Source: Bacteroidaceae bacterium (GTDB taxonomy: Bacteria > Bacteroidota > Bacteroidia > Bacteroidales > Bacteroidaceae). Taken from it: a DNA stretch of 64,000 nt. The notes beneath the pieces are model-generated. The model saw nothing but the letters and a program-made list of their open reading frames with translations, was not told the DNA's origin and ran no database searches. Shown piece after piece: positions 32,605 to 41,481 of this stretch. The translations under genes were made by a program, and so were the position numbers. Within the stretch, counting starts at the first letter, position 1. Every line of letters begins with the position of its first letter. The stretch is taken from assembly GCA_017651245.1 (NCBI GenBank), contig JAGCDQ010000051.1, positions 56,536 through 120,535 on the forward strand, in the 5' to 3' direction.

Positions 32605-34989
32605 ATGATAAAGAAATTATGGTTAATGGGCGTTCTGTGCGCCATGGTGCTGCAAGTAGCAGCACAAGATGTGTCGCGACTTGAATTCTGCGACAAGAAA
32701 TACGAATATGGAATCGGGCGAGACAGTATTACGCTATTTATGAAAGTGGTGGATTCTGAAGGTAAATCTTGCAAGGAAATATCACCAAGCGACTTAGAAA
32801 AATATCTGGTCATATATGAGGACAAAGCCATCATTGCACCAGACCGCCGGCATATTTCGTTTGTAAATTCGGGACAGAGAATTCCATCCGATTTCACCTT
32901 CTCAGTGCTGGTTGATCTTAGCATTCCCGAAGAGGGAAAAGGTCAAATTTATGAGGCGTTTGGGCAGTTAGTGGAAAGTGCTCCAGACAGCAGTGTGTAT
33001 CTCTCTTTCTTTGGCGATGACGTTACAGCCAGTCAGTTGGTGACAAAGCAGAACCTGAAGAGTTTTGAGTCAAAATTCAAAACGCACTCTGAGAATAAAT
33101 ATTTTTATGGTGCGCTCTATGCTAAATTGGCTGAATTCAATACTACTGGAGCGGAGATGGAAGGCGAGGTAAACACGGCTGATAACTATAGTCGAAATGC
33201 TGCCATCACGGCTCGTGCCCAACGGGCAAAAGACAAAAACATCCTCTTTATTTTCACCGAGGGCAACAAGCGTCCAGATGATGAAATCATTTCATTCATT
33301 GAGGTGACCGACTATCAATCGGATGCTTCGAAGTTAGTACCTCGTGTCTATGCTTTTTATTACACAGGGGAGGGTATAGATGAGAATGTCGAATTGACTT
33401 TACAAGGTGTATCTACTCCACGTGATGCCAATGGTAAGGTATTAGGTGACCGCAAGGGTTCCTACATTCCTTCGGCAGATCTCGGCAATGTATTGAGCAA
33501 TTTCGAGCAAGTGGTGAAAGATGCCATGTATGACTTTGCTTTCACATACCGTGCCACAGAAGGCAAGGCATATACTGGACGCGTATCTTATTCAGCGGAA
33601 TGGAAAGGGATGGAGGCTGGCACAGGTGACTACTCCATCGGTACAGCCGAAACGCCATGGCCATTGCACGAAGAGAATGCTGGGGACCTAGTAACGAAGA
33701 TTTTTGTGGCACTGCTTGTAGCTGTGCTGACCATTGTATTCTTTTTCCTCGTAATGAAGGTGCTGGTACCATTCTTCAAATCAAAAAGTTTCGAATCCAA
33801 ATATTATAAGAAATATGTGCCCGAAGAGAATGTACAGCGTCGCATCTGTACCTACTGTCGTCAAAATATCGAACCAGGACAACTAGTTGTAACAAAATGC
33901 AAGCACATCATCCATGTGAATTGTTGGCAACAGAACGGTTACAAGTGCGTGGAGTATGGTCAAAATTGCAAGGATGGCATCCAAGAACATGTTGATTTGA
34001 AGGATATGTTCAGTGCCTCATCTATGAGAGAAAGCATGCAGGTGTTTTCAGGTATTGGTGCAGGTCTCATCAGTTGGATTATCTTCGAATTGACAGGACG
34101 TGGTCTGTTCCCCTTCATTGGTGACTTCTTTGCTAAAACTTTCTTTCTGAACAAAGAACAAGTCAGCAATTTCTTCGACGACTGCTCTGGCAAGGTATCT
34201 GCTTTCTTGACAGTAGGTCTGTTATTGGGCTTCTTCCTCTCACTAGTGTTCCGCTTCAACGATGAGTACCGCAACAAGAGTGCTTTGATTTACTTGAAGA
34301 TTGTCGGTCTCTCCCTGCTCACAGGCATCATTGGTATGGTGGCAATGGCCATAGGTGGCATCATCTTCTGTCTGCTGCTTTCCGCAGTAGGAACCACCTA
34401 CATCCCTTGGTACTGCTCATTGCCAGCCTATATCTTGTTCTCTATCTGCACGGCATTGAGTCTCACGATCAAATCGTCCATTCCTTTGAAGAGTGCCTTC
34501 CTTGGCGGTCTCTGCTCTGCAGTCATCGGTTTCATCGTACTTTACTTCAGTGGCAGCATCAGCGGCAAGTATGGGTGGATGAATATGCTCCTCGATTTCA
34601 TTATCTATGGTGGTGGACTGGGAGCCTCCCTCGTTACGGTACGTATGTTGGCAGAGAAATATTTCCTTGTCATCAAGAACGGCGTGAAGGCAGGCCAACG
34701 TATTCCAATCCACAAGTGGATGAATGCTACAGGAGGTGGCAAGAAGGTGTCTATCGGTATGACAGGCGAATGCGAAGTGCAGATGAACTGGGAAAAGAGC
34801 AGCAAGGTGGCAAAGGAACATGTGCAACTCTACATCGATCAGGTCAAAACGTTGCCAATGGTGAAACCACTTGCTCCAGGTGTCATCTACAATGTGCGTT
34901 CAGAACTCACTGTAGGCAAACCAATGATTCTCTCAAATGGTGACACATTCAAGATTGGTGACACCATCTTTGAATATGAGGAACAATAA
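32605..34989 (+). CDS. vWA-like / RING-H2-like / multi-TM / FHA-like membrane protein
   Basis: 794 residues from ATG 32605, where a signal sequence begins (MIKKLWLMGVLCAMVLQVAA). Residues about 95-260 resemble a vWA domain (FSVLVDLSIPEE, NILFIFTEGN) with an incomplete MIDAS. TM1 is about 363-389. Residues 415-455 follow a RING-H2 order: C415-x2-C418, C432-x-H434-x2-H437-x2-C440, then C448-x6-C455 (last pair wider than the usual C-x2-C). About six TM helices follow (478-678), then an FHA-like C-terminus (700-794; KEHVQLYI, ILSNGDTFKIGD). RING would face the cytoplasm, so it is the best E3 candidate. The vWA part recalls TssR and the TM part TssN of subtype iii T6SS, but homology is not established. 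Confidence 0.72.
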   Translation: MIKKLWLMGVLCAMVLQVAAQDVSRLEFCDKKYEYGIGRDSITLFMKVVDSEGKSCKEISPSDLEKYLVIYEDKAIIAPDRRHISFVNSGQRIPSDFTFSVLVDLSIPEEGKGQIYEAFGQLVESAPDSSVYLSFFGDDVTASQLVTKQNLKSFESKFKTHSENKYFYGALYAKLAEFNTTGAEMEGEVNTADNYSRNAAITARAQRAKDKNILFIFTEGNKRPDDEIISFIEVTDYQSDASKLVPRVYAFYYTGEGIDENVELTLQGVSTPRDANGKVLGDRKGSYIPSADLGNVLSNFEQVVKDAMYDFAFTYRATEGKAYTGRVSYSAEWKGMEAGTGDYSIGTAETPWPLHEENAGDLVTKIFVALLVAVLTIVFFFLVMKVLVPFFKSKSFESKYYKKYVPEENVQRRICTYCRQNIEPGQLVVTKCKHIIHVNCWQQNGYKCVEYGQNCKDGIQEHVDLKDMFSASSMRESMQVFSGIGAGLISWIIFELTGRGLFPFIGDFFAKTFFLNKEQVSNFFDDCSGKVSAFLTVGLLLGFFLSLVFRFNDEYRNKSALIYLKIVGLSLLTGIIGMVAMAIGGIIFCLLLSAVGTTYIPWYCSLPAYILFSICTALSLTIKSSIPLKSAFLGGLCSAVIGFIVLYFSGSISGKYGWMNMLLDFIIYGGGLGASLVTVRMLAEKYFLVIKNGVKAGQRIPIHKWMNATGGGKKVSIGMTGECEVQMNWEKSSKVAKEHVQLYIDQVKTLPMVKPLAPGVIYNVRSELTVGKPMILSNGDTFKIGDTIFEYEEQ

Positions 34990-35012
34990 TTCCTGAACAA
35001 AATGCATTTCCT

Positions 35013-36215
35013 ATGGCAGAAGTGAAACTGCCCTATGAATGGGGCGATGGGGTCTATACCCTACTCTCTTGGTTCAAGAAAGAAAAAGTGAAGGATGCAC
35101 GCGTGCTCGTGGCTGGTGCTGGAGCATTAGGTAATGAAGTGGTGAAGAACCTAGCACTCTTCGGTGTGGGACATATCTACGTGGTCGATTTCGACCAAAT
35201 AGAAATTTCCAACCTAACACGTTCTATCCTATTCCGTGAAGAAGATGCTTACAGCCATGCCTTCAAAGCTGACATCGTAGCTAAACGTGCCATGGAAATC
35301 AATCCACAGATCAAGGTCACCCCTATTGTGGGCAACCTCTTCTCTGAAGTTGGCTTCGGATTATATAACTCCGTCGATGTTGTCATTGGTTGCCTCGACA
35401 GCCGCATTGCCCGTTATCAACTTAACCGTCTCTGCATGCGGGCTGGTAAGACATGGATTGATGGCAGCATCGAAAATATGACGGGAGCAGTAAGAGTCTA
35501 TGCGCCAGGCAAAAGTTGTTATGAGTGTGGACTTTCACGTGAGGAATTCAACAACATCATGCTCCGCACTGGTTGTGCCGATGTAGTGCGTACACAAGGT
35601 AAGGCGGGACGTATAGCCACCACACCCATCAGTGCCTCCATTGTGGGTGCCATGCAAGTACAAGAAGCCATGAAGGTGATCCATCAAGAAGACGGTCAAG
35701 AAACGCCATTCAAGACCTTGGAGGGTAAGATGCTACGCTACGAAGGCATGACCAACACGATGAATATCTACAAGTTTGCTTCGTGGAAGGGCAATTGCCC
35801 AGCCCATGAACGATGGGACAAAATCACGCAAGGTATAGAACTTTCAGCCACACAAACCGTTGCTCAAGTGCTGAAGAAGTTGAAGGATGTGCTCAATACA
35901 AATATGGTGGAAATCAACATGCGCAACAACAAATTCATTGACAAAATCATCTCAGACCATCCTGAGAAGGAGTTTGAGGTGATGATGCCAGAGTCAAAAC
36001 TTGATGCCTACATCAAGCAGAATGAGGAATTGCGCAAACTCAGTTATCGTACACTGTTCCATAAACACTTTTATGAGAACATCGATAAATCTTTTCCATA
36101 TAAAAACTTGACATTGCAACAGATTGGCATTCCACTTTTCGATGTCATCGAAGTGTCAACCGATAAGGGAGTGTATCATGTGGAACTGACGAATGACGCC
36201 AGTCTATACAACTAA
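35013..36215 (+). CDS. ThiF/E1-like Ubl-activating enzyme
   Basis: 400 residues. Residues 1-260 are the adenylation domain: VLVAGAGALGNEVVKNLALF (ATP loop), YVVDFDQIEISNLTRSILF (with the Asp and Arg of the family), VIGCLDSRIARYQLNRLC. C169 and C172 (CYEC) with C262 and a nearby His (NCPAH) could bind structural zinc. C188 (RTGCADVVRTQGKAGR) is the candidate thioester residue because it lies just ahead of the crossover loop. Residues 270-400 are an extra C-terminal domain, which may recruit the E2. It should adenylate the Ubl C-terminal Gly. 24 bp after the RING-like gene and 2 bp before tssG, so it is embedded between T6SS genes. Confidence 0.87.
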   Translation: MAEVKLPYEWGDGVYTLLSWFKKEKVKDARVLVAGAGALGNEVVKNLALFGVGHIYVVDFDQIEISNLTRSILFREEDAYSHAFKADIVAKRAMEINPQIKVTPIVGNLFSEVGFGLYNSVDVVIGCLDSRIARYQLNRLCMRAGKTWIDGSIENMTGAVRVYAPGKSCYECGLSREEFNNIMLRTGCADVVRTQGKAGRIATTPISASIVGAMQVQEAMKVIHQEDGQETPFKTLEGKMLRYEGMTNTMNIYKFASWKGNCPAHERWDKITQGIELSATQTVAQVLKKLKDVLNTNMVEINMRNNKFIDKIISDHPEKEFEVMMPESKLDAYIKQNEELRKLSYRTLFHKHFYENIDKSFPYKNLTLQQIGIPLFDVIEVSTDKGVYHVELTNDASLYN

Positions 36216-36217
36216 AG

Positions 36218-37114
36218 ATGCAAGAAACAGTGACCCTACCACAACTGCTGCCAGTTGACATCAATGCAGAGTTACTCTTGGCTTATTACCCAGAGGGAGC
36301 CTGCAAAATATCGTTCAGTGGTTTACACAAACGTAACACCTACAACGATATTGTGGACATAGAGCAGCTATCCAATGAAGCCATACACCTCACCCTCAGT
36401 CGCAATAGCCTTTACAATGCGCTCCCCGAGTACATGTTCCACCCCATCGACCGCTTTGATAATCTGCCCAAAGCAGAAGAGAAGGAGCGGTTCGAGCAAG
36501 AATTGGACAAACAGGCTGAGGAGATTGCCAATGCTTACAAATTCTTCTCCCCAATTGACATCCTTTTGTTCCGCCTGAGAGCGCAGGTAAGGGAAAAAGT
36601 TGAAGCCTATGTCAAGGACAATGTCATCATACAACAGATAGTAGGGGACACCATCACACAACAGCAATACAGCAACCGTTTCATTCAGCAACTGCTCCCT
36701 TATCTTCCCCAAAGCCGACTAATACGTGGCAACAAGACATTGCTCACGCTGATGCTCAGAAAGGTTTTTCTTGAAGAAGGGCTTCATATCCGTCTGGAGA
36801 CACATTCTCGTCAGCAACATGATGAAAGTCCACGCTATGCAGATAGCCTTGACATGGAGGTTGGCGACGGATTTATAGGACGTGACTATGAAGATACGGT
36901 GACAACATACTGCATTCAGTATTGGAACGAACAGGAAAGCAGTGAAAACCTTTTCCACTTCCTTGACGAGATAGAAGAATTCAGACAGTTCGTGCAAGAT
37001 TACTTTCTGTCAATCGAGGAAGAGCTGCGTTTCGATATCTCTCACGATGATGCACCCATGCTGCTGACCGACACAGACGCTTCTCATTATCTTAATTATA
37101 ACATCAACATCTAA
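36218..37114 (+). CDS. tssG: TssG-like baseplate protein
   Basis: 298 residues. The subtype iii TssG pattern is present: an N-terminal region opening with ELLLAYYPEGACKISFSGL, then SRNSLYNALPEYMFHPIDR, an acidic helix, YKFFSPIDILLFRLRAQVRE, and QQLLPYLPQSRLIRGNKTLL followed by LRKVFLEEGLHIRLE. TssG forms the baseplate wedge with TssE, TssF and TssK around the VgrG hub in the cytoplasm. It is adjacent to tssK, tssE and tssF. Assigned by pattern recall, so less certain than TssE or TssF. Confidence 0.75.
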   Translation: MQETVTLPQLLPVDINAELLLAYYPEGACKISFSGLHKRNTYNDIVDIEQLSNEAIHLTLSRNSLYNALPEYMFHPIDRFDNLPKAEEKERFEQELDKQAEEIANAYKFFSPIDILLFRLRAQVREKVEAYVKDNVIIQQIVGDTITQQQYSNRFIQQLLPYLPQSRLIRGNKTLLTLMLRKVFLEEGLHIRLETHSRQQHDESPRYADSLDMEVGDGFIGRDYEDTVTTYCIQYWNEQESSENLFHFLDEIEEFRQFVQDYFLSIEEELRFDISHDDAPMLLTDTDASHYLNYNINI

Positions 37115-37129
37115 CATCTATACCATATT

Positions 37130-38104
37130 ATGTCAAAAAGAATTAGCTGGAAAAAGGGCATGCGCCTGACCGACGAAGTATTACTCGCTGCAGACAAATG
37201 CACAGCTGAGGCAATCAACCAATCCCTCATGCTGGCATCTGCCGGACGTTTTGGTCTGCTGCCCTCGTTACGCCCATTCCAATTATCACTCAACATCGCA
37301 AATGGATATGTGGAAGTGACGAATCTTGACCTGTTAGCCATCACACGAGCAGGCGATGTCATAGATTTCACGTTGGCTGGAAGTATCACCGACACTTCCA
37401 ACACACAAATACCCCTTTCCGATGATGAAGAAGAACTTTTCCTCACCATCAACGTTCATCCCGATACGTGGAAAGATGACGAGGATGGCTATATGGAGCC
37501 CACATGCACATTTGAACTCATCACACCTCAAAGCAACCTTTCTGAGCATGCTGTGCCAATTGCCCACCTCATACACAATGGCAATTGGGAGGAGGATACA
37601 GCCCGTTTCCTGCCTCCTGCCATCTATCTTTCAGGACATCATCGTTGGGAAGAATTGCGCATTCAGTTAATTGACATATTGAAAAGCATCCACGAAAAGA
37701 CAAAGCCTCAAGCCCAGTCGCTGGTAAAGACAGCCATCAGCATCTATTGGCCTATCGTGCAGAAGGAGTTGATTCGGATTAACACCGAATATGAGACCTT
37801 GTCACCAGCCATGTTGTTGGGAAGCATCCAAAACGTAGTGAGTGGTTTTGCCATTGCCTGTGAAGTGGATGAAATACTGACATTGGAAGATGCAGCCGTC
37901 TTCTACAATTTTACTCAGGTTTCTTACAACTACCAGAAAGCATATCTACGCATTAAGCAGGGTATTGGCATGTGTCGCGCCATCAATGACAAGATTGACA
38001 AGTTCAGTCTTTTGAATGCGGCACCCAAACCAGAACCGGAACCGGCACCCAAGACAGAACCGAAACCAGATCCACGCCGGAGTTGGCTCGGTAAGCAAAT
38101 ATGA
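37130..38104 (+). CDS. tssK: TssK-like baseplate-membrane connector
   Basis: 324 residues. It begins RISWKKGMRLTDEVLLAADK, like Bacteroidetes TssK, and continues LLPSLRPFQLSLNIANGYVE and LLAITRAGDVIDFTLAGSI, then an all-helical second half and a Pro/Lys/Glu tail (PKPEPEPAPKTEPKPDPRR) that probably is flexible. TssK trimers attach the baseplate to the membrane complex. If the membrane complex here is non-standard, this tail is a candidate contact. It overlaps tssE by 4 bp. Confidence 0.8.
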   Translation: MSKRISWKKGMRLTDEVLLAADKCTAEAINQSLMLASAGRFGLLPSLRPFQLSLNIANGYVEVTNLDLLAITRAGDVIDFTLAGSITDTSNTQIPLSDDEEELFLTINVHPDTWKDDEDGYMEPTCTFELITPQSNLSEHAVPIAHLIHNGNWEEDTARFLPPAIYLSGHHRWEELRIQLIDILKSIHEKTKPQAQSLVKTAISIYWPIVQKELIRINTEYETLSPAMLLGSIQNVVSGFAIACEVDEILTLEDAAVFYNFTQVSYNYQKAYLRIKQGIGMCRAINDKIDKFSLLNAAPKPEPEPAPKTEPKPDPRRSWLGKQI

Positions 38105-38598
38105 AATTCATCAGCACGCCATTGGTCTTCACCAACGATGGGTCACAAATGTTGCGTAACATTGAGGACCGCATTGCCATGCTCGACAACCTGGTAGAAC
38201 TCATCGTGTTCACACCTCGGGGCAGCTTTGAGTCCGATCCAGACTTTGGCTTTGAGTATTGGAACCACGAGTTCTCCAATGTTCACTATCGTGAGTTCAA
38301 CACCAACCAGACCGGTCTGCCCAATCAGGGAGGACTGAAAAATGAAGTCACGCGCAAAGAATGTGAAGATAGCATACGCATCAGCCTTGCCACTTACGAA
38401 CCTATGCTCAAACAGGTGGCCGTGTCCATACAACTCGACTCGGCAGTGGCCAAACAACGGCGCAAAAGACGTATCGCCTCCAAATACGAGGTGATCGTCA
38501 TCGTGGAAGGGAAACTTGATGATGGATTGGGCACCATGCAACCCTATCGCAAAAGTGTTGTGTTCTTGGTCGAGCCCACTGTGCGACGCAATCGATAA
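38101..38598 (+). CDS. tssE: TssE, gp25-like baseplate protein
   Basis: 165 residues. The gp25/lysozyme-like T4 baseplate signature is clear: NIEDRIAMLDNLVELIVFTP, RGSFESDPDFGFEYWNHEF, then CEDSIRISLATYEPMLKQV and a late beta strand. It nucleates sheath assembly at the baseplate. ATG overlaps the tssK stop (ATGA). Size is normal for Bacteroidetes TssE. Confidence 0.9.
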   Translation: MKFISTPLVFTNDGSQMLRNIEDRIAMLDNLVELIVFTPRGSFESDPDFGFEYWNHEFSNVHYREFNTNQTGLPNQGGLKNEVTRKECEDSIRISLATYEPMLKQVAVSIQLDSAVAKQRRKRRIASKYEVIVIVEGKLDDGLGTMQPYRKSVVFLVEPTVRRNR

Positions 38599-38653
38599 AC
38601 TCTTCCCTTCTTTTCCCCATCTCAAATTACAATAAACACCCTATCCATCATAT

Positions 38654-40444
38654 ATGGACGTAGAATTAGAAAAAGGCATAAACGAGGCAATGGCGGCATT
38701 ACGCCAACTGTCAGTCGGCAACATCGACTTCTCCCAACTTGACCCTGTGGCCAAGATGATGATCGTTACCCTTGTCTCCGAAACCAAGAAAATAAACGAC
38801 TATGTAGATAGCATGGGGCAAAGGCTCGTAGAACGCTTCTGCACCGACTTCATACCCAGAAACAAGGTCGAGGCCATGCCAGCCGTCTGCGTGCTCTGTC
38901 CGACACTCAAGAAGGGCTATGACGAGGCCATCAGTTATGTGGGCACAGACTCAGCCTTTGCTTATAAGACATCACAAAGCAAGTCGCCCCTCAATTACAT
39001 CCCCATCTTCAACACAGCCATCCTGCCACATAAGAGCCTTTATCTCATCACCCCCAACAAACTGTGGAGTGAAGAGGGCACCACACGTATCAAGATGCCC
39101 AAGACCAATCAAATCTGGTTAGGCATCCGCACACGTACTGAGGTGGACTGTCTCAAAGGTCTGTCGCTCTTCATCAAGGGAACCAATGGCATCACGCCAA
39201 CACATATTTGTAGTGGTATAGATGACCACGAACTCGACTTTGCCACCATGCTCGAGATGGAAAATATCGAGATGGCAGAACCCTTCGATGCGCAACAAAC
39301 ATCGGGACAATTCTTCTCCTTTGTGGAAAGCTGGAAGGATAGCCTGTTAGGCATAAGTGGTGCGGCCTTGCTATATATTACAGATGATGTGGTGGATCGT
39401 GACCACTTCAAACATCGTGCCTATCCACGTGCCTTCCACGACTGGTTGGACGATTCTGTACTGGAGCAACTCGACCCTTCCACCATTTGGCTTCGTATTG
39501 ATTTTCCAGAGGATTACGACGTGCAAGACACCTGCCAGATTCAGCTCAATGCAATGCCGGTGACCAACATTGACGTGTGTGACCTCACGTTGACCCAGAC
39601 ACAGCCCATTGCCAAGTTGCAAAATCAGGAAAATTCCTACTTCCTGCGCATCTTGGAAACCAGCACAGATTCGATGCAACAAGGTTTCAATGCTACAAAC
39701 GATGAAATTGTGGTGCGCGACTTTGATGCCGCCTGCTACAGCAACGACGACCTCTATCGTGACGTGCGCAATCTTTATAATCGCTTCATCGATGATTACT
39801 ACGCTTTCATAGAATATAATGGTATCAAGGACGGCGAGGCGTTGAAGCAATTGCGAGAGACCATCAACAAACTGGGCAAGAGCGTGGGCACGCAGAATGC
39901 CAAGTACAAGTTCGACAGTGGCACTTTTGTCATGAAGAACATGAACCAATACCCACCTTCACTCTCGACCAAGGTCACTTACCTGACTACGATGGGAAAA
40001 CTCGGAAATCTTCCTCAGCGAGGAGACACCATGGAAAACCGCAAGCAGCCCAGCCTCGAACAGAAGGTCAGCGTGCTTGTGGCAGCCACAGGTGGAGCAG
40101 ACAAGGCCACAACAGATGAGCGTTATGAACTGCTACGCTACTATTCCCTGACCGGTGACCGTCTTTACACTCGCATGGATATAGATGCCTATCTCCGCAA
40201 AGAGATTCTCGCCGAATTTGGCAAAGATGAATTCAAGCGCATCTTCATCAAGATCAATATCGAAGGAACCGGTAACGACAAACACCTACAACGCGGACTT
40301 TATATCGACATCGAATTCAAAGACCGCAAGAACTACGAACAGGCATGTGCTATCGCGTTCGACCGCCTGATGCAGCAACGCATCACAAACAAGTCGTGCA
40401 TCGCCATGCCCATCATTGTTACATTGACCAATTTGGACGAATGA
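38654..40444 (+). CDS. tssF: TssF baseplate protein
   Basis: 596 residues. The VasA/ImpG family start is visible (INDYVDSMGQRLVERFC, later FIPRNKVEAMPAVCVLCPTL), and the length fits subtype iii TssF. With TssG it builds the wedges of the baseplate. The gene ends with an ATGA overlap with the next gene. Confidence 0.87.
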   Translation: MDVELEKGINEAMAALRQLSVGNIDFSQLDPVAKMMIVTLVSETKKINDYVDSMGQRLVERFCTDFIPRNKVEAMPAVCVLCPTLKKGYDEAISYVGTDSAFAYKTSQSKSPLNYIPIFNTAILPHKSLYLITPNKLWSEEGTTRIKMPKTNQIWLGIRTRTEVDCLKGLSLFIKGTNGITPTHICSGIDDHELDFATMLEMENIEMAEPFDAQQTSGQFFSFVESWKDSLLGISGAALLYITDDVVDRDHFKHRAYPRAFHDWLDDSVLEQLDPSTIWLRIDFPEDYDVQDTCQIQLNAMPVTNIDVCDLTLTQTQPIAKLQNQENSYFLRILETSTDSMQQGFNATNDEIVVRDFDAACYSNDDLYRDVRNLYNRFIDDYYAFIEYNGIKDGEALKQLRETINKLGKSVGTQNAKYKFDSGTFVMKNMNQYPPSLSTKVTYLTTMGKLGNLPQRGDTMENRKQPSLEQKVSVLVAATGGADKATTDERYELLRYYSLTGDRLYTRMDIDAYLRKEILAEFGKDEFKRIFIKINIEGTGNDKHLQRGLYIDIEFKDRKNYEQACAIAFDRLMQQRITNKSCIAMPIIVTLTNLDE

Positions 40445-41457
40445 ACACCCATTTATCGGTGATACGACACCTCTGCACGGCATACCTCCTTTGCTTCCTT
40501 AGCATCGGAGCATCGGCACAATCCTCTGCTGACATTCAGGAATACATCCGCCTATACAGCAAGGCTGCGCTTGACCAAGAACGTGCCTATGGCGTTCCAG
40601 CCTCCATCACCTTAGCACAGGGCATCCTTGAGTCTGGAGCCGGCAAGAGTGGACTGACACGCAACACCAACAACCACTTCGGCATCAAGGCACTGGGAGG
40701 ATGGAACGGTCCTGTGTATTACGCTTGGGATGACGAACCCAACAAGAGCAAGTTCCGTGTCTATGCCTCGGCAGCCGAGTCATTTCGCGACCACTCCGAG
40801 TTTCTGAGGCGCAACAGCCGCTACCAAAGCCTCTTCTCCAAGAGCGTCTATGACTATCGCGGCTGGGCCATAGGACTACAGAAGGCAGGATACGCGACAG
40901 CCAAGAACTATGCGGCGGCACTCATCGGCTTTATCGATGCATACCGCCTTTATGCTGTTAATGGTGGTGTGAAACTCAAGGCAGGCAAGACCGTCATTGT
41001 AACCACCACCCCATCAACGGCTTCAGGAGGCACGGCGGCACGCCCCGTCTTCGATGCCTCTTGTCAACAAGACGAGGAGGAAACCTCCGAAGAGGAAGAG
41101 AGTGTGGGTCAGGCCATCCGCCGTTACGTTGTCGATATCAACGACGTGCGCTGCACCATCCTCTATCCAGGCATGACGCTTTCATCCATCGCCATGAAGT
41201 ACGACATCTCCAAGCAGAAACTGCTGGAATATAACGAAACCACCAGCGAAGAGGATTTGAAGGAAGGTGACATTGTCTTCATTGATAAAAAGAAATCGAA
41301 ATATACAGGCGCAAAAGACTTTCATCACGTAAAAGCCGACGAGACCATCTACAGCATCTCCCAAGAATACGGCATCAAGATGGAGAGTCTGATGAAGATG
41401 AATAAGTTGGATCTCTTCTCACGTCTGAAAGAAGGTGATAAATTAAAACTGAAATAG
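40441..41457 (+). CDS. Secreted glucosaminidase with two LysM domains
   Basis: 338 residues from ATG 40441. Signal peptide (CTAYLLCFLSIGASAQ), glucosaminidase/FlgJ-type domain at about 30-180 (ASITLAQGILESGAGKSGL with the catalytic Glu, NTNNHFGIKALGG, YRGWAIGLQKAGYATAKNYA), an acidic linker, then LysM units near residues 225-280 and 295-338 (SIAMKYDISKQKLLEYN, SISQEYGIKMESLMKMN). It cleaves or remodels peptidoglycan. In a T6SS operon it could clear the wall for the trans-envelope complex; the N-terminal Sec signal argues against it being an injected effector. Confidence 0.85.
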   Translation: MNTHLSVIRHLCTAYLLCFLSIGASAQSSADIQEYIRLYSKAALDQERAYGVPASITLAQGILESGAGKSGLTRNTNNHFGIKALGGWNGPVYYAWDDEPNKSKFRVYASAAESFRDHSEFLRRNSRYQSLFSKSVYDYRGWAIGLQKAGYATAKNYAAALIGFIDAYRLYAVNGGVKLKAGKTVIVTTTPSTASGGTAARPVFDASCQQDEEETSEEEESVGQAIRRYVVDINDVRCTILYPGMTLSSIAMKYDISKQKLLEYNETTSEEDLKEGDIVFIDKKKSKYTGAKDFHHVKADETIYSISQEYGIKMESLMKMNKLDLFSRLKEGDKLKLK

Positions 41458-41481
41458 TAAACATAAATAGCAAAAGATACA

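Noticed and set aside
27524-36215. A separate Bil-type antiphage operon inserted in the T6SS locus
   Set aside because: The genes are interleaved with exported proteins of T6SS-like topology and the E1 is 2 bp from tssG. The JAB and RING-like proteins are membrane-anchored, unlike Bil components, and no mobility gene or composition break surrounds the cassette.
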